This document shows, piece by piece, positions 34,481 to 46,390 of a DNA stretch of 64,000 bases. The DNA comes from Adiantum capillus-veneris (taxonomy: Eukaryota; Streptophyta; Polypodiopsida; Polypodiales; Pteridaceae), in NCBI GenBank assembly GCA_014529385.2, contig CM043956.1, positions 89,337,221-89,401,220 on the forward strand, written 5' to 3'. A program made the translations under genes and the position numbers. Below the pieces are notes generated by a model. That model was not told the DNA's origin. It did not search any database and saw nothing but the letters and a program-made list of their open reading frames with translations. How positions within the stretch are numbered: position 1 is the first letter of the stretch; each line of letters opens with the position of its first letter.

Positions 34481-36503
34481 CAATAGAAGAGAAGATCAAA
34501 CTAGGGCTAGAGAAGCATATAGGAAGAGATGAGAAGAGCTAGTTGCTCAAGACCTTGCACATTAGCTTGAATGAATTAATGAGTTGATTGTAGAGAACTC
34601 ACAAGGAGTCATTGTTGAAGAATTGAGAGAGGGAAGATTAGTGGGGCAACCTACACCAGTAAGAGAAGTGATAACATGACCCTTTAATCTCAAATCCTGC
34701 AGAGATCTAGGCTTTAAAAGGTTGTTTGCTAGACCTAGACCAAAAGTACTAATTTTTTGGGACAACCCAAACTTTGAAAGACCGTTAGAGAAATTGGAAG
34801 TGCCAGTAGCACGAGTGACAATATGCTTAGCAGACTTTACACGGTTTGCAAGGCTTTGTGATGAAGACCCTGATGCTCACTTAAAAAAATTTAAAGTGAC
34901 ATGTGTAGCCAATGAAATTGTTGATAATGATCAAAAACCGCATATTTTCCAACAACCTTCAAAGATGAGGCTACAAGCTAGTATGGAAATTTACTTGCAG
35001 AGCAGATAGAGTATCACAAAGGTAAATTTAGCAAATTTTTTCCATCAGGGATTCCAAGATAGACTCGCTCAACAATTAGACTATCTTCAATAAGGGATCA
35101 ATGAAAGTATTGATTATTACATCCAAAGGATGGAAACCATAGTCCAAAATCTGAGAAATGGAGGGGAAATGCGGCGCCCAATGAGGATATTCAAAAGCAT
35201 AGGCTTGTAGATGTCTTGGGAGACCCAGCTGCTCAATATCATGTGGGTTTAAGAAGACCAAAAAACATAGTAGCCACCAAACAAGAGGCCCGTAACTGGG
35301 AGGAAGTGCAGTTAAGTTAACAGAGAAGAAGATAGCTTTTTAGTGGGCCTAGTTTGAAAACTTTCTCTATACCAAATACACGAACTCGGGACCTTTGGGC
35401 CTGCTTATGGATTCAATCCACCTCAAGTAAGAGTGAGCACAAATAAAACCCCTTATCTATCTCCAAATCCAAATATGAAGGATCTAGCATACATGTTGCA
35501 AAATAGTAAACCACTTTCATCAGCTCTCACAGAAGAGAGGGTAGTGCAATTAATGATAGTTATAATTGGGAAGCTAAAGGAAGAGATATTGAGTGATCTA
35601 AATCCTCATTTAATGAAGTCTATGCCATAGCCCAACAAGCATCATGACCATCTATAAGTGTACCTGCAATGAGGTCAAATGTCTGGTGCGGTAAGTGTAA
35701 TGATTACGGCCACTTAGCAATTGAGTGTGCAGCTAAATCAAGGGTAGTACTTGATCAAGTTCATACATTATTTTGTACTTATTTCTTAAAGAATAATCAC
35801 ATGGAAGAAAATTGCTTTGTAAAACAAGCCCATGAGCGTTGTTAAGCACGAGAAATGCTAACAAACTATAATTTCATGGGGATAGGAGTAATACAACTTA
35901 TGAGATAGGTCCTCCACCTCAACCATTTATGCAAAGGGGACTGCCTGAGACTTATCAGTAGTAGCTACAAGAGAAAAAGAAATAATTACCTACCCAAGGT
36001 ATACCTCCTAAGCCAAGAATGTAGGGGCAAATGAGGAGTAATTCACCTTATAGACCTCCATTCAGACGAAGAAATTTTAGGTATAACACTCAGAATATGA
36101 GACCACCCAATCCCATTGTTTGTTATAATTTCAAACAAAAAGGACATATCACTCCATATCGTCCAAACCCTCGTAAGACCTAAGACTACATACCACTGTG
36201 TAGAATCTACAGTGAGGAGGGACATAATGAGCAGGCTTGTCCCAAGTTAGCGAGTCATATAATTCAGGATAAAGGGAAACAAAAACTAGATGAAGGACCA
36301 AGTACTTCTGCTAATTTGGTAGAACTGGAGCAAAATTAAGGGAAATGTTCGCAAAAGAAGGTTGCAAAGAAAGTCAGTTTTGCAAAGAGACCTGTAGTGG
36401 TAGGGGTAGTCACTAGGTCACAACAACATGAACAAAGAGGAGAGACCTTGGATCAATCTAAGGAAATTATGAGCAAAGTAGGAGGGAAGATGGACTCTTT
36501 TCA
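34480..36503 (+). pseudogene. Element 3 gag remnant with four zinc-knuckle-like motifs
   Basis: The capsid part includes LADFTRFARLCDEDPDAHLKK (34820-34890) and NFFHQGFQDRLAQQLDYL. Four knuckle-shaped motifs follow in one 560-bp stretch: CGKCNDYGHLAIEC (35687-35728, intact), CTYFLKNNHMEENC (35774-35815), CYNFKQKGHITPYR (36121-36162), and CRIYSEEGHNEQAC (36199-36240). In the last three, the second Cys is Phe, Phe and Tyr; the third motif has also lost its last Cys. At least one stop (36181) lies between motifs. The frame reaches the chromovirus insertion at 36503 and resumes at 46391. Confidence 0.8.
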
Positions 36504-38280
36504 TGTAATGGAAATGGCCTATGAACTTTGAGAATAGCGGAATTAGGAAATTAGGTGAAGCACTTTTGATAGATTACTTTGTGAGCATAGTGGGTGAACT
36601 TAATTGATGGTAGCAACATAAACATGGTACCTAGTTAACTTAGCATGAACATTACTTTTGCAAGAGAGAGAGTTTAGAGAACATGACAATAGTTGAGGAC
36701 CGGATTCATATGGAGCCGGTCCCCCCTCCAATAGACATTTGTATTATAGTTTCTCCCATCAAGAGAGACTTGGTACAATACAATCTTTGTGTTCCTTGTA
36801 ACCTAGGTGATGCAATGAAGATGGAAAGGTTCATGCATCACAAGCATAACATAAACTTGAAGAAAGCATTAACTATCCCAAGCCTTAGTCCCAAGGCCTC
36901 AAACACCTTCGAAGGTGGAGAGAGCTAGCGGGTAATGAGGATAGGGAAGAGGAAGAAGAAACATTCCACAGGAGAAAGAAATAGTTACTCACTTATCATT
37001 ATTCTTCTTTCTAGCATATATAATAGCATAGTAATGAAGATGGAGCAGATGGAAATCTTAAGCATTGAAGCATATCTCTTGGTTGGATTTGCATTACATA
37101 GCCAAGAGTTTTGGTGTAGGCTTTCACTCTCACAAGCTTGCAGAAGGAGGTGGTGTTCCTCAACTGTCACCAAGTGAGAATAGCCTTGCAAATGAGTGTG
37201 TGTGTGTGGAGTATATCCCCCTAGCACCCCCCTTTCTTGCTTTTGACAAAAATTCTACTTGCTACAAGCTCATTGGACCTCTCTCCCCTTAGCCAATCAC
37301 ATCCAACATGCAGTCAAACATATGGGTAGTCTTTTGACAAGTGTCCTCCTTACGCCTTAGAGAGAGAGAGCTTGAAAATATGTAGATATTTGTTATATGG
37401 AAGTAGAATCTCATTGGACCCCTCTTTAGCCCAACCAATAGCATTCAAGCACACCATGTGGTTAAGCTTAGTGAGAGTCTGGCATGTGTCCCATATGCTC
37501 TTTTAGAATTCCCCTAACTTTGAGATTTTTATGCATAGGAATTTTCTCAAGCAATTTTCTCATTAAGTGAGTAGGTTCTCTTTTTGACTCAAGCATCTTA
37601 CCCCGCATGCATAGGAAGCTTCTCAAGAAACTTTCTCATTAAATGTGACAAGTCCCTCAAGTACCTTAGTCATCAAGCATGACAAGCACCTTGGGTGGGG
37701 TTTCCACCTCAAGCACAACCTTAGCTTCCTTAAGTTTAGGTCGGGTTCCCACATCAAGCACATCCCTAGCTTGCGTAAGTTTAGGTTGAGTTCCCACCTC
37801 AAGCACAACCCTAGCTTGCTTAAGGTTCCCACCTCAAGCACAACCCTAGCTTGCTTAAGTTTAGGTCGGGTTTCCACCTCAAGCTCAGCCGTAGCTTGCT
37901 TAATGTCAAAGGACTTTTAACACTAACCATTGGAGGTCTTTAATGAAGCTAACCCTAAGGTCTTTTAAGCTTCATTAGTTGCACATTTCTCTTTGATAGA
38001 CTACCTCCTTTTGGACCCCTATTGAGATGTAACCATCTCTCCTCTAGGTCCCCTGCTGAGGTAAGTCTAGAAGCACTTATTGTACATTTCTCTTTGATAG
38101 ACCATCTCCTTTTGGGCCCCTATTGAGATGCAGCCATCTCTCCTTTTGGTCCCGTATTGAGATAGGTCTAGAAGCACATGTCTCTATTCTAACTCTTGTT
38201 CCCGTTTATTCTCTTACATTAAAGGATCTGTTTAATATGAGAAAATCATTTGGTAAAGTTAGATATTATATTTTATGACA
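36504..38280 (-). repeat. 3' LTR of element 2 (1777 bp)
   Basis: On the plus strand it starts TGTAATGGAAATGG and ends TTTTATGACA. It contains a five-copy minisatellite (37701-37905) and a palindromic segment absent from its partner LTR. The adjacent AAGAGAGAGTTAA on the minus strand (38281-38293) serves as polypurine tract. Confidence 0.92.
37701..37905. repeat. 45-bp minisatellite inside the LTR, five copies
   Basis: Copies start at 37701, 37746, 37791, 37826 and 37871; the third is only 35 bp. The core is TTCCCACCTCAAGCACA followed by CCTAGCTTGCTTAAG. The other LTR has four full copies (45846, 45891, 45936 and 45981). Apparent proteins on both strands are by-products of the repeat. Confidence 0.9.
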
Positions 38281-38689
38281 TTAACTCTCTCTTGAAATCA
38301 TAGTCGTCCTCGACTATGAGGTAGAGAAGATAAAGCCTAGTCATTAGTCCATGTTTCTTAGTGGATAGAGGATCCATTTTTACCCTACAACATCATTCCA
38401 AGATGGATGACTAGTCCATTTGGTGCTTGGGAGACTTAGCTTCCACAAGCATGTCTGCTCTTTAGTCCATATCATACTTCCAGAGTAGAGTGACAAGTTC
38501 TACTTGGTGTTTTGGAGACGTCGTCACCACAAACATGATTCTAAGCATGCATACTTTTAAATTTGTGCACAATAAAAAGAGAACTAATCTTATAAGACAA
38601 AAACATTTTCCATTTAAAATGCATTTTCATATGCTTATTGTAGTGCAACATTGTAAGAATTGACAAGATTCATATTATCCTTAAGCTAG

Positions 38690-39700
38690 GTTCTTTGCAT
38701 TCATCTAGCATCTTTAAACGAATAATTCTTAAACTTAATAAGATATCGTTAGATAATCTTACCATTTCTTAATACCTTGTCTTCATGTCATAGGATGGAC
38801 TCAGGTTGAAGTACTTCTTCTTGATCTTTGATTTTTGGAGGGTCTGCAATAACTATTGCTTCTTTTGATGGCACTCCTTTGTAAGGCTTATGTAGGTTCT
38901 CATGGAAAACATGGTGCATGAGCCAATGGTTGGGCAACTTCAATTGATAAGCCATATCATTGAGTGACTTAAGAATGTTAAGGACCATAGTATCTTTTTG
39001 CTAGTTTAGCATCATACTCTTGGTGGTCCGTAGGATTCTTGCATGTATTAAGCCTCAGATGAGCCTTGAGAAACTTTAGCAAGACCCAGTCATTTTCCTT
39101 AAAGGCTAAGGCTCTTTTGTGCTTATTAGCAACATCCCTTTTTGCCTTTCCTGTGAGATGGATATAACCCCTTTGATCTTTGGAAAAGATTCTTGTAGGT
39201 CCTAGCTATATTCATCAGCAACAAGGAAGATCTTCCCTTGTAACTGAAGTAGTAAGGGACTCTTGGATCTTCCCTCTTTAACCTCAAAAGGTGCTTTCCC
39301 CATAGAAGTGTGTACAATGTCATTGTATGCATACTCTATAAGAGGTAGGTACTTCTATCATTGAGAACATTGATCTACTTCCATGACATAGGGTTTTAGT
39401 AGATTCAAGGATCATTAGATTAGTTATTTCATTTTGGTCATCCAAAAGAGAAATTTAATCTACCTCTTAGATTCCAAAAGAGACCCTTCTAGAAATTATT
39501 GGTCATTCTAGGATCTTAGTCCGACACTATAGATGTTCGAAATCCATGATTCTTGAAAATTTGAGATTTGAAGGGTTGCCATTTGATGTGCCTTAATAGT
39601 CTTTTTGACAAGCATAGAGTGTGTTTTCTTGTTAAGGTTGTCAACTGAAACAATCCAAGTTTCTCTTGTATGTTTACTTTTCATGGTAGACCACCAAAAA
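38690..39700 (-). pseudogene. Element 2 integrase remnant and chromodomain-like tail
   Basis: The integrase core is represented by IVSD-DPRMTNNF near 39510-39550 (second catalytic Asp), YLPLIEYAYND and HTSMGKAPFE near 39300, and the C-terminal YQLKLPNHWLMHHVFHENLH (38880-38950). The end reads EEVLQPESIL, then HEDKVLRNGKII-RYLIKFKNY (about 38700-38780), which has the spacing of a retrotransposon chromodomain. Such a domain targets integration to chromatin in chromoviruses (family knowledge). Stops and frameshifts are frequent, and I did not see a zinc-binding HHCC region. Confidence 0.75.
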
Positions 39701-40049
39701 TTCATTTCTACTCCTGGAAGAGTAGACTATGGAATCCCTCTTTGCCCCACATAAGGAGAAGCATGGGATTCATACATGACTTTCGTATTATATGGGTGAT
39801 TAACACATAGCCTATTGCCCATAACCATCCTTCAAGGTTAATGGTTCTTGTTTCTTTCCTATTGCAAAGGCTGTAATTACATACTTAAAGTCTTGGTCAT
39901 TAGCATACTCATCTATCATAAAAGATAGATCATTGTGAGTTGCTATAGACACCACATTTACCCTTGGTCGTTGTGAAAGTGCATGGACCACTTGATTGTG
40001 CTTGCCAACAATATGAGAAATATAAAATTTAAATTACAAAAGAAAATTT

Positions 40050-41030
40050 TCCTACCTCATTTGTTTGTCCGAGAGCTTGGTTTGCGTCATGAAGTTCTTG
40101 AGGTTTTGTGATCCATTCGTAGGTTGAATGGAGTCCCCAAGAGATAGTGTTTCCTCGTGTTTAGGGCATATAGAATAGATAATAGATTTTTTTGTATTTT
40201 CTCAATACTCACTTATTGAAGTTGAGTCTTTGACTCTCATATGCTATGGAATTCCCTTCTTGAAGAAAAATATCTCCAAGGCAATCACCAGAAGCATCAG
40301 ATTGGACCTCAAATGGCTTTGAGAGATCTAGTAGTGTGAACACATGTTGAGAGATAAACTTCTCAAAAGCTTCTTGCACTTTTGCAGTCCATGAATACTT
40401 AACGTTCTTTTTTTGTTTGTTAAGTCATGTAATGGGCACACATACCTACAAAGCTTCGTACCTCTTGTAGATTCCTTGGATTAGGCCATCTTTTTATTAC
40501 CTCTAACTTTGTTGCATCCATACGGGTGCCATCTTTAGAGATAATGTGACCTAAGTATTGAATCTCTTGTAGAAAAAATCACGTTTCGTTTGATTAATGA
40601 AAAGATTATTCTCTCTCACAACTTGAAAGGTTACCTCGAGGTGTTTCTTGTACTCTTCAAGAGAATTTAGATGGCCTGAGGATTTTTAGCTATCATGAGT
40701 TTGAATGCGTCTAGAGCATTTGTCAGGCCAAAACTTGTAAATCATGCAATAGATTTTCTACCCGTAACACAGGAAATTTATTTTTGATAGTGATCTTATT
40801 TAGTGCTCTATAGTCAACACACATGTGATATGTGTTATCTTTCTTTTGCACTAAAAGAAATGGTGAACGAAATGGAGAGGATCTAGACCTCACCATTCCC
40901 CTTTTTTTATTTTAACAAATTCATGCACTTGCCTCATGATCTCCTCTTGTTGAGCTTGTGAAACTAGATAAGGAGGCTTGTTAGGCGGTGAGATTCTTGA
41001 TAGGAGCTTGATTGCATGGTCATCATCCCT
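40050..41030 (-). pseudogene. Element 2 reverse transcriptase and RNase H remnant, catalytic palm deleted
   Basis: Fingers motifs SPFRSPFLLVQKKDNTYHMC and VDYRALNKITIKNKFPV (about 40780-40900) are followed, after only a few residues, by FGLTNALDAFKLMI (about 40680-40735). The stretch that would hold the first catalytic Asp and substrate loop is missing, and the usual YxDD segment after FGLTNA is also gone. RNase H is recognisable as PFEVQSDASGDCLGDIFLQ (about 40250-40345), and KHNQVVHALSQRPRVNVVS near 39990 marks its end. The gaps look like two internal deletions, each a few hundred bases smaller than the intact gene. Confidence 0.75.
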
Positions 41031-41161
41031 CATTTTAGAGATAGCTCACTAGGGATGCCATTAATGAAAACATCTTGGAATCCTTTTAGAAAATTAGACA
41101 ACTCTAATTCCTCTTGATTCCCTTAATTGCAGAGATATGGTGTTCCCCAACTCATTAGCAT

Positions 41162-41520
41162 CTATGTACATGCTCTTTTCCCTATAGTGAAGTAGATTCT
41201 CCTTTCAAGGAACTTCATGTTGGAAGCCATGTGCTTAAACCATGGTGCCCCAACGATAACATTCTCATGTTTGAGAGGGGAGATGAAGAAATCCTCTTTG
41301 TTCAAATAGCTTTGGACATGAAGCCTTAATTTTCCAATGAAAGAAGTAACTGAGACGTCTTGCCCCTTGATAGCTCCATTGGCTTTCAATGCATCTCCCA
41401 TCTTGTGGGCTTGTATGCCTAGCTTAGCGGTCAACTCCGTGGATATGAAGTTGTGAGTTGAACTAGGGTGAAATAGGTTCAAAAAAAATAAAGGCATCAT
41501 GATCTTGAATCTTTCCCCAA
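41162..41520 (-). pseudogene. Element 2 aspartic protease remnant
   Basis: HPSSTHNFISTELTAKLGI corresponds to the active-site region, where chromoviruses usually have D-S/T-G-S/A-T-H-N-F-I. The catalytic Asp-Ser-Gly is degraded to HPSS here. The second motif, VIVGAPWFKHM, stands in place of ILGMDWL. Stop at 41162. Confidence 0.75.
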
Positions 41521-41599
41521 GCATAGGAAAGGAGAAATCCTTGGCAATGAGCATCCTCTTTTGGAACTTCAAACATAGAGACTCTAGGAGTCTCATCGT

Positions 41600-42978
41600 G
41601 GGCAATTCTCTTGGGGCAAGGACGATAACCATGGCCTTGCTCCCCACAATTAAAACATTTGTGGTCCTTACTAAAAGATTCTAGATCTTTAGGAGAGAGT
41701 TTATATTTACCTTTGTAAACTCCCTTCTCCTTGGACCAATTGTTGTTGTTATTGGAATAGCCTTGTAAGAATTTTGGGCTTTGGTTTTCCCCTTGGCATC
41801 ATTTTTGTCTTTATTTTCCATGGGCTTGACATTCCGTCAGGCCCCTTTTTGTAAATTGATGTGCGAAGCAACCATGGTGTGGTGGATTAATTTGGTGATA
41901 GAACTAGGCCGTTGAGAGTTGACATACTTAGCCATCTCTTTGGGTAATCTCGCACAAAATTGTTTCTTTTGCACGGAAAAGTATATCTTTTGAAAGATAA
42001 TAGTCTTGAGATGTAAATCCCAAACTTGTACACATATTTGTGGATAGACTCATGAGAGAGAAGCTTTAAACTTCACCATTTGGTAAGCACTTTGTCCTTT
42101 GCATCACTTGCAAGGAATTGCTTCATGATGGAAACTCGTAGAGTTTTCCATGTCTTTGCGGATTTGTCGTTGCCACAAAGGCTAGCCCACCATTGATGAG
42201 CCGATTTTTGGAAGTGCATAGCTACATGGTGTAGCTTGGAGGACTCCGTGTATCTCTCGTCTCCAAAGGCCGCATCAAATTATTGGATGAAGGCCAATAC
42301 TTTGTCGGTAGCACCGAAGGTGCCATCATAGGTGAGAAAAGAGATACTCTTTCCTCCCTCTTTGAACTTATTTAACTTTTGTGACCTTTGCCATGCAGAG
42401 TAAGATTTACGATGTCCTCCCCTCTTGTATTCTCTAGGAGAATAGCCATAGCTTTCATCCGTAGAGGAGGAAGGTGAAGAAGAAGGAGAAGAGGGTGACC
42501 TCTTTCTTGCCCTTTTCTTCTTTTGTTTCCTCTCTTCCCTTTTAGAGTGATGAGAAGAAGGACTATGGGTTAACCATTTCCTCTTGGGAGTTGGAGATTT
42601 TCTAGATCGCCATCTTCATGGAGCCACATCTTTGGAGGAACCTAGGGAGTCATTACTTTCTCGTTTTTTGGATTCCTCCTCTCGTATGGGAGAGAGTCTT
42701 CTTTTGGGAGTCTCACCAAGAGGCCTCCTAAGCTCTCTCTCTTCTTCGAGAGGAAAGAAAATCCCATAAGCACACATTTGATGAGTAATTTCTGCTTGCA
42801 AAGAGGGGTTGCCCATAGCTTGCTGCAACCTAGTAACAAGATAATTAACAAACATGGGGGCGTCATCATTAGCACCTTCATGTGCAAAATCAAAGTTATC
42901 AATGTTCATTCTACTCTCTTGGTTATTGTCAGCCATGTTAATTGATCTTATGTGTTTACTTAGTGTATGCTTTGGCAA
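41600..42978 (-). pseudogene. Element 2 gag remnant with intact zinc knuckle
   Basis: The N-terminus is open from 42978, or the Met at 42934 (MADNNQES), to a stop at 42616. Beyond the stop, in shifted frames, come the capsid core DERYTESSKLHHVAMHFQK and HQWWASLCGNDKSAKTW (42140-42270), FLASDAKDKVLTKW, and an intact CCHC knuckle CFNCGEQGHGYRPC (41616-41657). The knuckle frame continues directly toward the protease. Confidence 0.82.
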
Positions 42979-43300
42979 TTCAAAACCTTAGTTGCTACTG
43001 CTATTAGCCTTTGAAAATAGGCACTTAAGTATCTACACCCATGGCTTGAATTGGTTAATTATAGAGAGTAGTGGAGTGAGTCTAACATAGCGAAGTTGCT
43101 GAGGGATAGCTCCTTTCGGACTTCTTATGGATCAATAATGGTAAAGCCATAGGCAAGTCTAAAAAGAATCCATTATTAAGAACAAATCTCCCGAGGTGTG
43201 CACCATATCCCACATAGTGGGCTTAACAAAACCGATAATAGATCCCAGTCCCACTTACCCTAATATAATTAACAAAATCAACCATTAATAGGCTACTTAA

Positions 43301-44622
43301 CACTAGGTTGGTAATGGGACATTTTTATGTCTTGTTAAGTGAACATTTTCCATGAATTATGTCAAGAGTTTCAAAATGGATTTTGAGGTGCTATCTGTCT
43401 AGAAAGTTGTCTCATGAGCTGGAAAAAACTCGCCATTTTTATGGAATATCAATTCCATCTTTAACCTTGTCCTTGCACAACATTTCACAACCTAAACTGT
43501 GTGAAAAAACGGGTCCTGTTTTTGGCTTTTTTTTCAAATTTTTGCAACTATACCACTCTAGAATTCATGTTTGTGAGGTCTATAATGCTAGAGAATTATC
43601 TTTAGTAGTCCTCAACATGTCCCGATGCTTCTAGGGATAAATAAATGTTAAAGTTGTAAGTTATGACCAAATTACAAAAATTATCAAATCCTGTTTTTTA
43701 GCCAATTTTAGCTCTTCTATGATTTTTTTGGTGGCTTTCATGATATCCAAATGCAGTTTTGATTTTCTATGTGGCATATTGTAACATAAAGCTAATATTC
43801 CTTGAGTTTTGGGGCACCTAATACCCTATTTTTCATAGTAGACAACGATGGTTGATTTTTTCAATTATAGAAGAAAACGAAACATTCTAGTATATCAAGT
43901 ATAGCTTTTTCAATATTGTTAGTTTCTTGCGACAACTACATGCATTTTGTAGGTAGTAACCATATCTAGTCATAAGGATCAAATTTGGCTAGATATTGAA
44001 TAGTTTCTATGGGATTCTACAACTCATAATGTTGAACCCAATTTTTTCATGTTTGCTATATTTAGCACTTCATCTTTGTCCCCAAGATTCCCCTTGGTAA
44101 GAGATATAGTATTCTTTTGACATGCTCCATGGCTCCTTATGAACCTAAAGGACAATAGGGAACTAAGAAAACATGCATATATTATTTGTATTGAGCATGG
44201 CTATAGAAACTTTCATGATAGGTTTGTAGAATGGTAAAAATTCAACTTTTTGGTACCTATTTCTTATGGAAAAACAAAAAATAGTGAGTGAGAAGCAATC
44301 ATATGTTTTGATCACTAACCCATTGAAGTTAACTAGGGAATTTATCTCAAGTCCTACAAAAATCCCTAATCTTATTTTTATAAAAAAAAACGTGAGAAAT
44401 GATTGTTTTGTTGGAAATGTACTGGTCCATCAACTTTGGAGGCTTGGTGTGACCAAAAGATGAGAAATTTTACAAGTTTCTTATTTTTTCCATGTGTAGT
44501 AGTCCTTGAACTATAACCTGATGAAAGGATTTTACAAAATGAGTGGATCTACTATGGTTTTGGAGGTTTTTTCAAAACCCTGAAAGGACACTTTAATGTC
44601 CTGTTAGGTTACCAACCTAGTG
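43301..44622. mobile_element. TTAA-flanked element with 14-bp inverted termini, nested in element 2 leader
   Basis: The left end CACTAGGTTGGTAA and right end TTACCAACCTAGTG are perfect inverted repeats. Both are bounded by TTAA (43297-43300 and 44623-44626). Subterminal hairpins occur at both ends: GACAT-TTTT-ATGTC on the left and GGACA-CTTTAA-TGTCC on the right. The 1322-bp body has no recognisable transposase; the longest frame (43359-43634, plus) has no motif. TTAA duplication suggests a piggyBac-like mechanism, while the terminal CACTA suggests CACTA/EnSpm with an imperfect 3-bp duplication. The element sits 36 bp from the primer-binding site. Confidence 0.8.
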
Positions 44623-44658
44623 TTAAGGACCTCTCTTCTTAAGCAAGAAAAGAGAAAT

Positions 44659-44670
44659 GCTCTGATACCA
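44659..44670 (-). promoter_or_regulatory. Primer-binding site, initiator tRNA-Met type
   Basis: The minus strand reads TGGTATCAGAGC, one base from the LTR end. This fixes the direction of element 2. Confidence 0.93.
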
Positions 44671-44671
44671 A

Positions 44672-46390
44672 TGTAATGGAAATGGCCTATGAACTTTGAG
44701 AATAGCGGAATTAGGAAATTAGGTGAAGCACTTTTGACACGTTACTATGTGAGCATACTGGGTGAACTTAATTGATGCTAGCAACATAAACATGGTACCT
44801 AGTTAACTTGGCATGAAAATTACTTTTTCAAGAGAGAGAGTTTAGAGAACATGACAATAGTTGAGGACCCCTTCAATAGGCATTTGTATTATAGTTTCTC
44901 CCATCAAGAGAGACTTGGTACAATACAATCTTTGTGTTCCTTGTAACCTAGGTGATGCAATGAAGATGGAAATCTTCATGCATCACAAGAATAACATAAA
45001 CTTTAATAAAGCATTAACTATCCCAAGCCTCAGTCCCAGGGCCTCAAACACCTTCGAAGGTGGAGAGAGCTAGCGGGGAATGAGGATAAGGAAGAGGAAG
45101 AAGAAACATTCCATAGGAGAAAGAAATAGTTCCTCACTTATCATTACTCTTCTTGCTAGCATATATAAAATCATAGTAATGAAGATGGAGAAGATGGAAA
45201 GCTTAATCTTTGAAAAATATCTCTTGTCTGGATTTGCATTCCATAGCCAACAGTGTTGGTGTAGGCTTTCACTCTCACAAGCTTGGAGAAGGAGGTGGTG
45301 TTCCTCAACTGTCACCAAGTCGGAATAGCCTTGCAAATGAGTGTGTGTGGAGAGTATATCCCCCTAGCACCCCCCTTTCTTGCTTCGGACAAAAATTATA
45401 CTTGCTCTACAAGCTCATTGGACCCCTCTCCCCTTAGCCAATCACATCCAGCATGCAGTCAAGCATATGGGTAGTCTTTTGACAAGTGTGCTCCTTACCC
45501 CTTAGAGAGAGAGAGCTTGAAAATATCTAGATATTTGTTAGATGGAAGTAGAATCTCATTGGACCCCTCTCCACCCCAACCAATAGCATTCAAGCACACC
45601 ATGTGGTTAAGCTTAGTGAGAGTCTGACATGTGTCCCATATGCTCTTTTAGAATTCCCCTAACTTTGAGATTTTTATGCATAGGAAGTTTCCCAAGCAAC
45701 TTCCTCATTAAGTGAGTAGGTTCACTTTTCAACTCAAGCATCTTACCCCCCATGCATAGGAAGCTTCTCAAGCAACTTCCTCATTAAATGTGACAAGTAC
45801 CTCAACTACCCTAGTCATCAAGCATGACAAGAACCATAGGTGGGGTTCCCACCTCAAGCACAGCCTTAACTTGCTTAAGTTTAGGTCGGGTTCCCACATG
45901 AAGCACATCCCTAGCTTTCTTAATTTTAGGTTGAGTTCCCACCTCAAGCACAGCCCTAGCTTGCTTAATTTTAGGTCGGGTTCCCACCTGAAGCTCAGCC
46001 CTAGCTTGCTTAAGGTCAAAGGACTTTTAACACTAACCATTGGAGGTCTATAATGAAGCTAACCCCAAGGTCTTTTAGGCTTCATTAGTTGCACATTGCT
46101 CTTTGATAGACTACCTCCTTTTGGACCCCAATTGAGATGTAACCATCTCTCCTCTTGGTCCCCTGTTGAGGTAAGTCTAGAAGCACTTATTGCACATTTC
46201 TCTTTGATAGACCATCTCCTTTTTGTGCCCTATTGAGATGCAACCATCTCTCCTTTTGGTCCCGTGTTGAGACAGGTCTAGAAGCACATGTCTCTATTCT
46301 AACTCTTGTTCCCGTTTATTCTCCCACATTAAATGATTTGTTTAATATGAGAAAATCATTTGGTAAAGTTAGATATTATATTTTATGACA
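44672..46390 (-). repeat. 5' LTR of element 2 (1719 bp)
   Basis: Partner of 36504-38280 with the same ends. It is shorter, mainly because it lacks about 23 bp around an ACCGG...CCGGT palindrome (present at 36699-36720 in the other LTR) and one partial minisatellite copy. Confidence 0.92.

Larger units (their letters stand above)
36504..46390 (-). mobile_element. Chromovirus-type Ty3/gypsy element (element 2), minus strand, internally deleted
   Basis: LTRs at 36504-38280 and 44672-46390 are flanked by target duplication TTTCA (36499-36503 and 46391-46395). The primer-binding site next to the right-hand LTR reads TGGTATCAGAGC on the minus strand (initiator Met tRNA), so transcription runs right to left. 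Gag, protease, partial reverse transcriptase, RNase H, partial integrase and a chromodomain-like tail follow. Key parts of the polymerase are missing, so the copy cannot be autonomous. A DNA-transposon-like element sits in its leader. Confidence 0.93.

Noticed and set aside
37701-37905. Regular repeats considered as a CRISPR-like array
   Set aside because: Units are directly adjacent without unique spacers, in a plant LTR.
37623-37920. Open frames on both strands with repeated LRKLGLCLRW-like or KHNPSLLK-like units
   Set aside because: 45-bp minisatellite inside an LTR; 45 is divisible by three, so repeats stay open in all frames.
43359-43634. 91-codon plus-strand frame inside the TTAA-flanked element as a transposase
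   Set aside because: Too short; no catalytic acidic triad or zinc-finger motif visible.
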